Source: Boletus sp. NGJ | Lineage: Eukaryota > Basidiomycota > Agaricomycetes > Boletales > Boletaceae | DNA: 64,000 nt | Direction of reading: 5' to 3' | NCBI GenBank assembly: GCA_019096195.1 | Contig: JAGTXK010000119.1 | Coordinates: 62,001-126,000 of the forward strand | Part shown: in pieces, positions 49,519 to 60,298 of the stretch | Numbering within the stretch: the stretch's first letter is position 1 | Layout: every line of letters begins with the position of its first letter | The notes under the pieces: model-generated | The model's input: the letters and a program-made list of their open reading frames with translations, nothing else | What the model was told of the DNA's origin: nothing | Database searches by the model: none | Position numbers and translations under genes: made by a program

Positions 49519-50873
49519 TTGGTATATATTGCGCATTTCTCCCCAATAAGTCCATCCCTTCCATATGCATCTCAAATCACCCATCTACAAACCATGCATC
49601 ATTTACATATTCTGAGCAAATGGGCAATGTTCTATACAAACACTTTGACAGCCTACATAGTGGCTAGATTCAAGGCATCATTGCAGTCTGGCATGCAGAT
49701 CACCCTCCCACACCTAACCATTCCCCTTGAGACTATTTGTGAGGCAGATCAGATGATAAGAATTATGGTCACTGCCTACCAGAACCAAGGCATGAATTCC
49801 CCCTTGGGTGACGAGACTGTGAAGCTCATTCTCTCTCAGTGATCATAGGGGATATTGACAATATTCAGTTTGGTGAGTGAATGAAAAGAGGGGGCTGTTC
49901 AAAGAGTCAGGACAGGAATGAACTCAAACTAACTATTGGCCTTGATGGCCAACAGTATGAGCAACTCATAGAACCCTCGATAATCACCGATCAATCCAGA
50001 TATATCCTGCTATGGTATCTGCCAGGAGCTTTAAGTCAGCCGAACCAGATAGGTTCGTTACATATTAAGCATGAGTCATTACCAATCAATCATAAAGTTA
50101 TATATTTGGGATCACCTGCACCTTCTTACCGGTCCTCTCTCCCAAAGTGTGTCTGGGAAGCCACAGCAAGCTTGGCGAATCTCGCCCGAATACTTCCAAT
50201 CTGAGGCAGACATTTGAGAGTCGATTAACCTCTCCCCTGCTTCATTCCAACAAGGCCAAAGTGTAAGTTAAGTCAGATATGGTGACCTTCTTCATTCATC
50301 CTGCTTGGCATTTAGAGTGACCCAGGTGGACCCAAAGTCTCGGCCCGCTTGAAGGGTGCCTAGGATGGTAATGGAGATAGGGAATGGGTTCAGGCCATGC
50401 AAGAACATGCAGCCCTTCTTGCTGCCACCCTTGCTATAATGCATCCCAACATGTACTCAACTAGACAGGAGGCCATGTTTCAGCTCGGCAATTGGGCCAC
50501 TGAACAGGAAGATCTGGATTTCAAAGATGTCTTTGAATCATGGGCATCCATATATAACGTGGTGTCTATCATGGCTAACCACATGAGCCCTCTCCACACT
50601 GACATTAACAGTCGGCCTCAGTGGCTGGATCTGCTTGTCACGGTCGGCAACTATGCTGAACTTGATTTCATCATTCCAACCATCAAACGATGACTCTGGT
50701 ATCCCCCAGGAACCATCCTTGGTCTTTCTGGACAGATGTTGGAGCATGATGTTGGTCCAGCGGACAGTGATCGGGGAGTTCTGGCATTCTACATGCGAGA
50801 CAATGTCCATGAATACTTCAGCATTCCCCATTGCAACTATGTGGAGTATAGTATATGGAGCAGACAGTCATAG
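49519..50873 (+). pseudogene. TET/JBP-family 2-oxoglutarate/Fe(II) dioxygenase, decayed copy
   Basis: The family oxidises 5-methylcytosine or thymine in DNA. The N-terminal part (49519-50204) has WAMFYTNTLTAYIVARFKA and ILLWYLPGALSQPNQ, which I recognise from fungal TET/JBP proteins. A 53-nt phase-0 GT-AG intron lies at 50263-50315 and joins SPASFQQGQS to SDPGGPKVSARLKGA. The catalytic core reads from 50397: the iron HxD is His 50595-50597 with Asp 50601-50603 (SPLHTDINSRPQW), the distal His is 50745-50747 (LSGQMLEHDV), and the Arg-containing end is DRGVLAFYMRDNVHEY. All metal ligands are kept. Two in-frame stops interrupt it: a TAG after RLKGA, and a TGA at 50691-50693 just before LWYPPGT, where an Arg CGA would fit the family. 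The region 49842-49881 also does not read through. The start at 49519 is uncertain. It is the neighbour of a KDZ transposase, a pairing known in basidiomycetes. Confidence 0.85.
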
Positions 50874-50967
50874 ATTACAAAGAAATGGACTAGATTATAT
50901 AGGAGGATGTAGCAAGGCTAAATCACCTATGTGCGTGATGCAATTTGTGGAGCCGCCCCATGTCAAT

Positions 50968-51677
50968 TCATGACTCTACCAGAGTTGCCTTGGTCTTCTT
51001 AAGCTCAGCCATATTCTGCTCCAGCTCAGCCAGAATTCCTGCCTCTATCTTCTGCAATTGGGCGTTATGAGCCCTATCTATTGGAGATTCATTCTCAGGC
51101 CAAATACCCTGGTGAAATATAAGCTGGCAACAATGATGGCCTAAAAGCCTGAAAATACATACTCCGAAAAAGTCATCAGCCTTCATGAGTGCATCCACTC
51201 TCTCACCTCATCCATCAAGTAATAGCTCGGCATGTTGCCCACCCACCATGGTTCTTTGAATCTGAACATTGGCCCATCAATGGCAGGCTGCCAGTTAGGC
51301 AAAAGCTCCATGGTTCTCCTCAGGCCATCAAATCCAGCCGGATTGCAAGCCAAGATACTGGCTTGCAGGGCCTCTGGTGACATTCCTACTTTAATGAAGC
51401 TGGAGCATGCCGGGGTTAGGGGGGGGACTGTTTGCTGAGGTGCATATGCCATGAGAAAGAAACCAAATGTTTGCTAGAATTTGATATGGTTAGGAAGTTA
51501 TTGTCCAAAGTAATTTAGTGGGCATACCGATTCCACCTGCAGGTTATCATACCAAGTTGCTAGCCATTCATCAATGGGAACTTGAGTGAGATGGGTGATG
51601 GTGACTTCAATCCTGCACTTGTAATACCAAAGAATAAGGTGGAAATTGGATGTGGACATGTTTTCAATTGTCTCCAT
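50968..51677 (-). pseudogene. Unrecognised gene between TET/JBP and KDZ, C-terminal coiled coil
   Basis: The ATG at 51677 (METIENMSTS) begins exon 1. A 54-nt GT-AG intron at 51527-51474 (phase 0) joins YDNLQVES to QTFGFFLMAYAPQQ. The middle is rich in Pro/Trp (MELLPNWQPAIDGPMFRFKE). Near 51190 the frame changes to ADDFFGVCIFRLLGHHCCQL, which ends in a heptad-like tail (KIEAGILAELEQNMAELKK) and stops at 50968. The change could be a second intron or a frameshift; I cannot decide, so I call it a possible pseudogene. It is tail-to-tail with TET/JBP (about 95 bases between stops) and downstream of KDZ on the same strand, so it may be cargo of the same unit. No family assigned. Confidence 0.55.
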
Positions 51678-51829
51678 GATGGGATGAGGGGAAGGTTCAA
51701 TCAAACATTCTATTTGGAAGCTTGACTTTATATATGGTATGGGAGCTGAAGTTTGGAAACTCCCAGTGTCAAAGACAATGGGCAGCTAATCATTGCAATC
51801 AGACAATGGGACTACTGTCAATATCCCCC

Positions 51830-54800
51830 ACCCATTCTAATTCTCGGCAACCTTCCCACTCCACTTGGCACTGGTCCCACAGCTGAGCATACATCAATTG
51901 TTGCTGGGCTGCATGGCATGCCTGGCCTCAGAGACCCTTCTGCAAACTATCAGTGAATCGCTGTGCCCATTTGGAGGATTTATGGTTGAAGAAATTGACA
52001 GTCCATTCAAACTCGGTCTTCAACAGTTCATTCTCCTCTTTCCAGCGATCCATTGTTGCTTTGGCATGTAATCAATATACTTGGTAAACTGGTGGAACCA
52101 TTAGCAGGACACCTAATACTGAGTCAGATGAAATCATATTACATTTGGACATCCAATCATTCATCTCTGTGTCCCCAGGTACATCCATTGACCAGAACCA
52201 GGCCATCCCAGTGGTTTGATGGTTTCTGGCATTCAGCATGGCGACCACAGTGCTAACCTTCAGATCCTCATCCTTCAGAGGCTGATACCAAGCCATCATC
52301 TCCTCATCAGCTAAAAGATGCATCATTGCAGCTCGGCATTGGTGATATATGGCAGCATGTCGGCTGACAACTGAATCCACAGCATTCACTCTCCCCCATG
52401 CCTGGGTGTTTCTTGCATGGCTGGATGCATGCCAAACATTGGTGTGAAACAACACTGCTTTGTCTGCCAAAGCCAGCCGAACTTCATGCAAGGCATCATT
52501 TGCTTGCCCAGCTCAGAGCATCAGCTCCTGTTTGACCAAATGCTGAGCATCCAGAGCATTGCATTTATCAATGCCCAAATTTGATGACAAGGGTAGCCTG
52601 ATTTCATAGGGTTGTTTGCTTCCAAGGGTGTGGTCCATGCCTTCATCAATTAAATCTGCTTTGGTCTCTGAAATATCCAATATGAATTCTTCAGCATTTT
52701 CTGCAGCAAGAAATGCTGAAGCTTCGGCCAAAAAGCCCACAATTTGGGTTGAAAGCCGATTGGTGTGGCATGCAAGAGCCAGCTGTTGTAACTCAGTCCC
52801 TCTTAAACCCAGCCATTTGATATCTCGTTTGAGTGATATTTGAGCCTCCTTGATTTTTAAACCCCTAGACAGCCATGTTGCTGCTCCATGGAGCATATCA
52901 GTCTTCTGAAATGCACTTTCCAGTATTTCTAGCTCAACGGCACACACTATTGGTGCTGTCATCAGATTAGTGACATTTGACAACTCCAACCCTGGTCAAC
53001 TTACCTTTCTTCAATTGAACCTCAAATATATCCATTTCAGAAGGATCATTCCAACGTGTCTGCATGGCTGTCTCCTCCTGCTTTAGCCATTTCTGTTGTT
53101 GTAGTTCGGGCACAGTTGCATCAAGATCATGGAATGCATTGTAAGTTGCTGCTGAGGAGGTCCAAGTAACCTTAAGCTTCCATGCCAGACTTCTACCTGT
53201 CATGAGTGAGTTTAGCTAACATCCTCCAGCAGTACAAGCTGGAAAACATGTACTCATTCGGATCATCTTGACAAAATTAGAATCATTCATCTGGAAGTCA
53301 AGAAGCTCTTGCCAATATGGAGATGACATTCCCTGAGTTGACCCAGAAACTATGTTCAAATTTGACCATAATGTCTTGATTATCTCTCCATTGATCCATC
53401 CAGCTCCATAAATGAATAGAGGAGCATACTGAGCGAAGCATGATGCCTGGTGTCTGTGCATGTGCCAGATTCCGATCCCAGGTATGATCTCCAGATCTGT
53501 AGAGAGTTGAAGAAACTTGTTGTTTTTAATCTGAGCCTAGAACTTTTTCATGTAGGAGCAGTTAATGTCATAGAAACATATAACCCTCTCAATATGGTCC
53601 ATGTTGTGTGTTAGGACATTAATGAGTGAATAGTCCATATTCACCTGCCTGTGCAGATGTGAGAAATGGGAGATATGAGTCACCATATTAGATACCTCTC
53701 TCCCTTTTGAAAATCCACTACTGAATGTGGAACAAAGCAACCGTGGCGAGCACAAGCTGAACCACCAATCCTGGTGGCCTCCAATTTACCACAGCTCGCA
53801 TTTGCTTGATTAACAGCTTGGTGGTTGTTACAACTAGACCTCTGGACTTATTAGTCAGAAATGGGCAGCATGCTATCGTGGTACATGACTAATACCTCCA
53901 GGGGGTGGTTTGTGACCTTAAGATATACTCGGTAATCTGGTCGAGTTACCATATAACCGAGACCGTCCATGAGCCAGGTCTGGTCAGCCGGGCACTTCTC
54001 CTGCATATGTTCGGCCTTGAAGTTTCCATCCATGACCAATGTTCAGGTATACTTCTGACTGTCCACTCATGGGTTGGATTGGAAATAACTTGAAACATAA
54101 ACCACTCACTTGGTCAGCTCATCTGAAGACGCATGCACGTTGATGCCAGGTTGCAGGCAGGTGGGGCAAAACAGAGCCAACTTGCCATATTTTGGAGCCT
54201 GAGAAGCATGGCCAAACCTATTCCACTTGAGCAGCTTAAGAACTCTCCACTGACAGGCTACCTGAAGTAACTCTCGGTAATGATTCTTGAATGCCATGAA
54301 TATGAGAATAAATGGGTTCATGAAACATACCGGCACAATATGAGGGAAAACATTCAAGGTGATCCTTTGGAGCTTGCTGTAATAATTCATTCCCGAAGTT
54401 CTGCATTCTAGATTATCCCAGATGAAATCGTTCAACACAGAAAACATAAAAGTGGTTTTCGGCATTTGCAGGGTCACTGGAAAAAGCCTGCACCATAGCA
54501 GCTGGAGATAATCCGGCTCCGAACCAGAACATGCGCAGTAGTTAACAGTGATAAAATGAATGCTGGTGACATCAACGATAGTAAGATAATCTGAACCAGT
54601 TGGTGGATGAAGGTAAGGAGGAATATCATCTTGATCAACATCCTCCCAAGTGTCATCATCCATGGGCACTGGACCTCTGGGAATATTCTGGTTTGCACAA
54701 CCATCCAATAGGCAATGGTCTCCTTCATGGCCGAGATCAAGTTCAAGCCTGGTCTGATTTCACATCGGTCAACCTTTATGCAGGAGCTTACATTTAGACA

Positions 54801-55444
54801 TGCAATGGGCTCACCAACATCAGAGCGGAATGCTCAAAGAATCCTCCAGTCCACTGCTCAATTCCATAAAATGGATGTCTTTGATGCTGATCCTGACAGC
54901 ACTGAGTGCAAAACAAAGGGTGACTGAAACAGTCCAAACACCAATAAATACCATCCCTATGACACACACTGCATTCTCGGGGCTGTGAGGGGGCTTTCAT
55001 ATCTAGGAGTGTTTGCAGAAATTCATCCTTATGAGCTACTCATTCATGGAGAGAATCATTGGATGGCTAGATGATTGTATGAGTGAGGGCATTGAATGCA
55101 GATAAAGATCTGCACATTTTTGTGGGGTAGTCTGATTGGCTGTATTACTTCGAATTGCACTTCTCTGTCATCCTGCCTTTATCAAAATCATCAGAATGAT
55201 GTAAGTGCAGAAATGCCAAAGTACCAACATACATATCACTCTGAAATGTAAACTAAGAGCCTGGAGGACCAGGCTTGCTGGGAGTGGATTGGGCTGATTG
55301 TGCTGAAGTAGTTCGCCCTGAGTTCTGGCCAGAATTCACTTTGACAAATGCCATCTTTGGACCCCTTGTAGTGTTCTTCATTACCCATGCAGCATGAGTC
55401 ACTCTGCCTGGGTTAATCTTTCTCTCGTAGGGGTTCTTTGGCAT
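51830..55444 (-). pseudogene. KDZ-superfamily transposase with CxC2 cysteine cluster, decayed
   Basis: This is the transposase of Kyakuja-Dileera-Zisupton DNA transposons. N-terminal start MPKNPYERKINP at 55444. CxC2 cluster at about 54950-54800: CSVCHRDGIYWCLDC, CTQCCQDQHQRHPFYGI. Then YLTIVDVTSIHFITVNYCAC and CQWRVLKLLKWNRFGH to about 54106. An intron probably follows (donor near 54107, acceptor near 54060), then the RNase H-fold core: VMDGNFKAEHM (first Asp) with LMDGLGYMV, VNMDYSLINVLTHNMDHI and CFYDINCSY, then GIWHMHRHQASCFAQYAP and GEIIKTLWSNLNIVSGSTQG. The C-terminal helical part includes ANDALHEVRLALADK, MAWFWSMDVPGD and EFEWTVNFFNHKSSKW. At least one in-frame TAG (in NE-stop-VAHKDEF, just upstream of the cluster) and frame changes, e.g. 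near 52.5 kb, show it is dead. Length fits the family's ~1000 residues. Confidence 0.9.
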
Positions 55445-55912
55445 TCTTGGGACAGATGAAGCTAGGTACTGTAACTACAAATACACACATAACAAGAACG
55501 ACTCACATTTTCATACAGTACAAGAGCCAAATTGATCACTTCCTCATCACCCATAACCCATAGCATATTTCAGAATTTCAGACAAGTCACTTCGGTTAGC
55601 TTGTCACATCTGGACTTGTTGGAACTTCTGCCTGAGACAATAGACATTGGATGACTGATGAGGCTATCAATAATTGAGTTCCTATTGGATACTTCCTTTG
55701 TTCTGCAATCTCACCTAGTATGTACCTGTCATATGCCCTGTAATGAGGGGGCTAATTGGCAAACACCTCACCTCGGCTGCTTGGTGCCTGGCAGAGATGG
55801 AAGAGACAGGACAACATAGACAACAGGCAATATTGGGATACTGATTGGGCAATGAGAGTCTAACCTGGTAATACAGCAGTCCACACTGAAACCTCTGCCC
55901 TTAGCCTCTGTA
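55445..55912. promoter_or_regulatory. Divergent intergenic region between KDZ and the plus-strand gene
   Basis: About 470 bases separate the two divergent starts (55444 minus, 55913 plus). It should carry both promoters if they are genes of one unit. I see no motif I would defend. Confidence 0.35.
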
Positions 55913-57737
55913 ATGTCCGACTTGGAGGATTATGCTGCCCAAATATCAAGCAACCATATATCAATATATCAATCATCTGAGGATGATAGAGAGGACAGTC
56001 TGGTAGAGCCAGGGCCAGATGTTGCCAAGAATGAGGCAGGGCCATCCTGAACACAAGAAATAGAAGAGGAGATCGTAGTGCAAGAGGAACATACTGGAAT
56101 TTCCAACCATGTGCTACAACTACTGAAAGATCGATGGCCATCCTGGAAGGCTGCCAAAGGAAATAAAAGAAAGATGATCTGGCGAGCCCTTTTGACTGAT
56201 GTCCACCAGCTAAGAGAGAACTGGTGCATGGACAGTGCAGAATGGGACTGACATCTGCAGGTGCATATCATTACTGGCAACCTCTATGATTTACACTGAA
56301 CATGACTTAGATATATCTGAATTGGATGCATAAACATAATCAACCAGCAAAGAAAAAGAGTGGCTTCTCCATTGGTAGGCTCTGGACAGCTCGGTCCATC
56401 ATTTGGGAGCTTCAAAAAGATGAAATCAAAAAGGCCATAGAGGCATGCTTCGGAGCATGATCATGTTCTGCTTGAATGTTTCATCATTATCAAAAGGTAC
56501 TAGCCAAAGTAATCAAAGGCCTATTCCCTGGAGAAATGCAGCAGGCCAAGCTTACTGCCAAGGTATGGAACCAGTGAGGCGCCTCTAATAATGCCAAGGC
56601 AAGGTGAGTGTTTGAGCGGGAACATTTCAATTGAGACTAATGGTTGCCAATTTGGTGGTTTAGATTTGTGACCAAGGGAGCAGCATTTGCAATGAAGCAG
56701 TTCTCTGAAGAAATATGGAGGAGAGGGGGAATTTGGATGGTAATATTGACTGGTTTCAAGGGTGAAAATGGAGAGCTATTCTCAAGCTGGTGTGTGAACG
56801 TCAATTGTTCAGAGTGCCCTTGGGGTCTAATTCCAAATAGCTTCGACTGTAATGCAGAGATTGACAATGACCCAGATTTCAACAGATTCCATTCCGTCCA
56901 AGGTGAATGGGATCGGTATCTCAGCCGATGTTTTGAACAAGCTGGGGATGAAGCCAAAGGGGAGGAGGAGGGTGAAAATGGGACTGGGGGTGCAGGACCG
57001 AAGCTGATAAAGAGGAAGCAGAAATGCAGTGATGAGCTGGTGAAAATGATTACTGCATCGAACAGTGCCATCTGGATCCCTAAGCTAACTGGCCGAATGC
57101 AATCCAATTTGCAAGCCATGGTTCACGGATTTCTTACTGCCCATTACCATATGTGATCATCACATCAGGCAGCCTTACTCTTGACTCTGCTGGCAGATTT
57201 AACAAGCAAAATGCCTAAGGTTTCAGCACCCTTCAAAAAATTAGCAAAATTCCAGGACTTCCTATTCTTGGGTGAGCATCTTCCTGAGGGTTTTATCTTC
57301 TCTGATGACCCAAGCCATTTGAAAACAAGTGAGGCCCAAGAGTTTCTCAAGTTCATTCAGTCACAATGGAAGGACAAGCCTGATAACATATTCACATTTC
57401 AGTATTGGCTTGAGGCTAAGGACAAGCTGCAGGACCTGGTAGATACCTCAGAGATGGAGGTGGAGGTGAGCCAACCCCAACCGAAATCTCGGTCAAAAGG
57501 GGCGAGTCGCAGCAGACCTAGTCAACCTGACCATTGAGAATCAGCTGACTCTGACTCTGACAGCTCCGAATCTGCAGGCACTAAATAAGAAGGAGCTGCT
57601 GCAGCAATGAACAAAGGAAAAGGCAGGGAGGTGGCTAGTTCAAGCCTGATATCTTGGTCAGAAAGTGACAAAGATGTTGGACACACAGCACCGAAGGCCA
57701 CTGTATTCAAAGTTGGACCACCCAGGCATGATAAGTA

Positions 57738-59347
57738 CAGTGGCTCAAAAAACTGTTCGCATGTTTGGTCATTTTTCACTAAACACATTATTCCCCAATA
57801 ACTCCTAACCCTTATCCTAACATATAGGTGTATGAAATGAAGCACTGACCCTTGGCTTTCTATCCATCAAGGTTGTAAGACATATGAATAAGAATGGATG
57901 AACTGGCAGCCATTTCAAAACAATGACTCATTTGGACAGTTTTTTGACTCTAAATTTATCTAGATATCTAGTACTTGCTATGAGCTCCTTTGGCCTTGAT
58001 AACTGCTTCAATCCTTCTAGGCATACTTTCTATCCATTTCTGACACTGTTCCTCATCAATCTTTCCCCACTGCTCCACTACTCTTTCCCACAATTAATGA
58101 ATACCTGTAGGAGCATTTTCATAATCTGAGAGGCATATCTTGAGGTGATTCCAAGTATGTTCAATGGGATTAAGGTCTGGAGATTGTGCAGGCCAGTCCA
58201 GAAGCTTGATTCCTTGCTCTTCAAACCATCTTTGGGCTCTTTTGGAGGTATGCTTGGGATCATTATCTTGTTGAAAGATAATGTCATCTTCTGGAATTCC
58301 AGATTCCTCCGTGCTTTGCAGCAACCCCTGCTCCAATATGGCCACATACTGTTCAGCATTCATTCTCCCCTCTACCTCACTCAAAATCCCCACTCCATTC
58401 CACCCTATGCAGCCCCATACCATCAGTGAACCTCCTCCAAACTTGACTGTGCCTTGGATCTCTCTAGCAATTAGCCCCTCTCCTTTCTTTTTCCACACAT
58501 ACTCTTGCCCATCTGACCCAATCCTATTTATCTTGGTCTCATCTGATTATATAACTCTCTTCCAGTCCTTCACAGTCCAATGCTGATACTTGAGAGCAAA
58601 GGCTAATCTTCTTTTCTTGTGACCACTAGAAAGCAGTGGCTTTTTCTTCTTTACCACAGCCTTTAAGGAGGCTTCCTTGAGAGTATTTCTAACAGTCTGA
58701 GGACAGACAGGGGTATCAATAATGGTATTGATGTATTGGGCAGCATGAACAGCATTCCTGGCCTTGCCAGTAATAATTTGCTGGACAATAGCTCTTTTGT
58801 TGGTAGAGGTAAGCTTGGAAGGACAGCCACCAAGAAGCCTAGTCTTCTCTGGCTGGAGTTCCTGAAGCACTTGGCATACTGTAGACTTCCCTAGGCCAGT
58901 TTGGGCAGAGATTTTCCTAGAGGAAAGCCCATGAGAGGAGAGAGAGATGATATTGTTTTTTTGAGAGATGGAAATGGATTTCATGGTGATGGTGGGAAAA
59001 TAAACATGGAATGATGGGGTTTATATATGTTGTCTGACATTCAGTTACATAATGGTGACATAATAGAAGCCCTACCAAATGTATGTAATCATATTACAGC
59101 ATGCTAGGGTCCAATATATGTAATCAAAACTTAGAGTCAAAAAACTGTCTGAATGAGTCATTGTTTTGAAATGGCTGCCAGTTCATCAATTCTTATTCAT
59201 ATGTCTTACAAGCCTTAATGGATAGAAAGCCAAGGGTCAGTGCTTTATTTCATACACCTATATGTTAGGGTAAGGGTTAGGGGTTATTGGGGAATAACAC
59301 ATTTAGTGAAAAATGACCAAACATGCGGACAGTTTTTTGAGCCACTG
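57738..59347 (-). mobile_element. Tc1/mariner DNA transposon, copy 2 (1610 bp, complete ends)
   Basis: Starts CAGTGGCTCAAAAAAC at 57738 and ends with its inverse at 59347; TA at 57736-57737 and 59348-59349. Terminal 15 bases are identical to copy 1, with the rest of the TIR diverged, so these are sister families. Long TIRs again carry an inverted inner copy of the terminal motif (57929-57950 and 59134-59155). The subterminal parts contain CCTAACCCTTATCCTAA, similar to telomere repeats. It is the last insertion visible in the unit at 47.9-64 kb. Confidence 0.94.
57968..58984 (-). pseudogene. Tc1-family DD34E transposase, copy 2, two in-frame stops
   Basis: 339 codons from ATG 58984 (MKSISISQKN) to TAG 57968-57970, full length for the family. 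Helix-turn-helix regions LSSRKISAQTGLGKSTVCQV and VCPQTVRNTLKEASLKAVVK; catalytic region SDETKINRIGSDGQEYVWKK, then [14 protein letters not shown], then [16 protein letters not shown]. The frame is single throughout except for a TAA just before SDETK (where the paralogue has Trp) and a TAA before LWERVVEQW. It is thus close to intact and younger-looking than copy 1. Binds the inverted repeats and excises at TA in related elements. Confidence 0.93.
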
Positions 59348-60298
59348 TATCCTTCGCCTGATGAGGTAGCAAGCCTTTTATCTGATTCCATGCAGTCAAA
59401 CAAACTCTCCCGACCTCTCCAAAAAGGGTTATTCCAGACAGCCAAGCAGGCTGACCATGCACACTTCCACCAATGAAGATCAGACTACCCAGAAATGGTG
59501 CGTAACACACTCCCCACCCATGAGACTTTTGTGATGGTCTTTGCAGTGATCAGCAAAGCTGAGAGTGGGGCTGGCTGCCGAGCATAAGAAGGATGGTTTG
59601 GGAAATACCCAAAGGGCCTCTGTTGCAAATACAGGGCGAATGAATAGAATTGCTGTGCAGACTCAAGGCCATTCAAACAATACTGAACCTATGGTGGGTA
59701 GAGAGGGTTGGGTTGATGAGCTGCCAGTTATTCCAACCAAACCTGGTCAGAAATGCCCCCGAAGAGACCTGCACCTATTAATGAGGAAGGTAGAGTTTGG
59801 CTGGTAATGGCAAGGCATTACAAAGTCTGATGTTCCCTCTTTAGCAGCTAGCCAATCCCAAAAGAAATTGAAGTCAGCATTGAAGGCCCCTCAATCAGTG
59901 ACCGAGAGTGGCATTAAGTCTTTTCCGAGATGTCAAACTGGGAAATCAGTCTTACCACCTTGGAATGACTTCAGCCGCAAGGGCAAGTTTTCAACTTCAC
60001 ATATTCTGGCCATCATTTTTTGATGGGGAAATGCACCAGATACTCTGACTCCACAGCATTCTGGGAGGCCACGCAAAGCTCCACTGCCACCAGATGCTGA
60101 TGCATCTACATTTTTACATCCCCCCTGAAACAAACGCAAAGTGTGATTGGATAAGATTCAGTCATATAAGACATGGTCATATCTTACTTATGCTTTTCTT
60201 ACAATGCCCTTATGTGTAACCTTTTGACATGACAATGCAATGCAGAGTTTTGAACTGATAGCTAAATACAAAGTACATAAGTATGGAAAGTGTCCACC

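Larger units (their letters stand above)
55913..60130 (+). pseudogene. Unrecognised Agaricomycete-type protein gene, split by a Tc1/mariner insertion
   Basis: The ATG at 55913 (MSDLEDYAAQISS) begins an acidic N-terminus, then LLKDRWPSWKAAKGNKRKMIW. A 60-nt GT-AG intron at 56604-56663 joins NAKAR to FVTKGAAFAMKQFSEE. The conserved-looking middle has WMVILTGFKGENGELFSSW, WDRYLSRCFEQAGDEAKGEE and LVKMITASNSAIWIPKLTG. Then LPEGFIFSDDPSHLKTSEA near 57290, and a Ser/Asp/Lys-rich tail. Tc1 copy 2 is inserted at TA (57736-57737); the frame ending HDKY continues as YPSPDEVASLLSDS at 59348. Further basic sequence (KKLKSALKAPQS near 59870) extends to about 60130. Several stops occur outside the insertion, so it was probably dead or dying anyway. 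I recall similar proteins of unknown function in mushroom genomes; no function can be given. Confidence 0.6.

Noticed and set aside
55860-56280. Minus-strand frames opposite the start of the unknown plus gene
   Set aside because: The plus strand gives an ATG, an acidic N-terminus and an intron leading to a longer frame.
57153-57196. A second intron in the unknown plus gene
   Set aside because: GT and AG are present, but the phase does not join the two open frames, so I did not annotate it.
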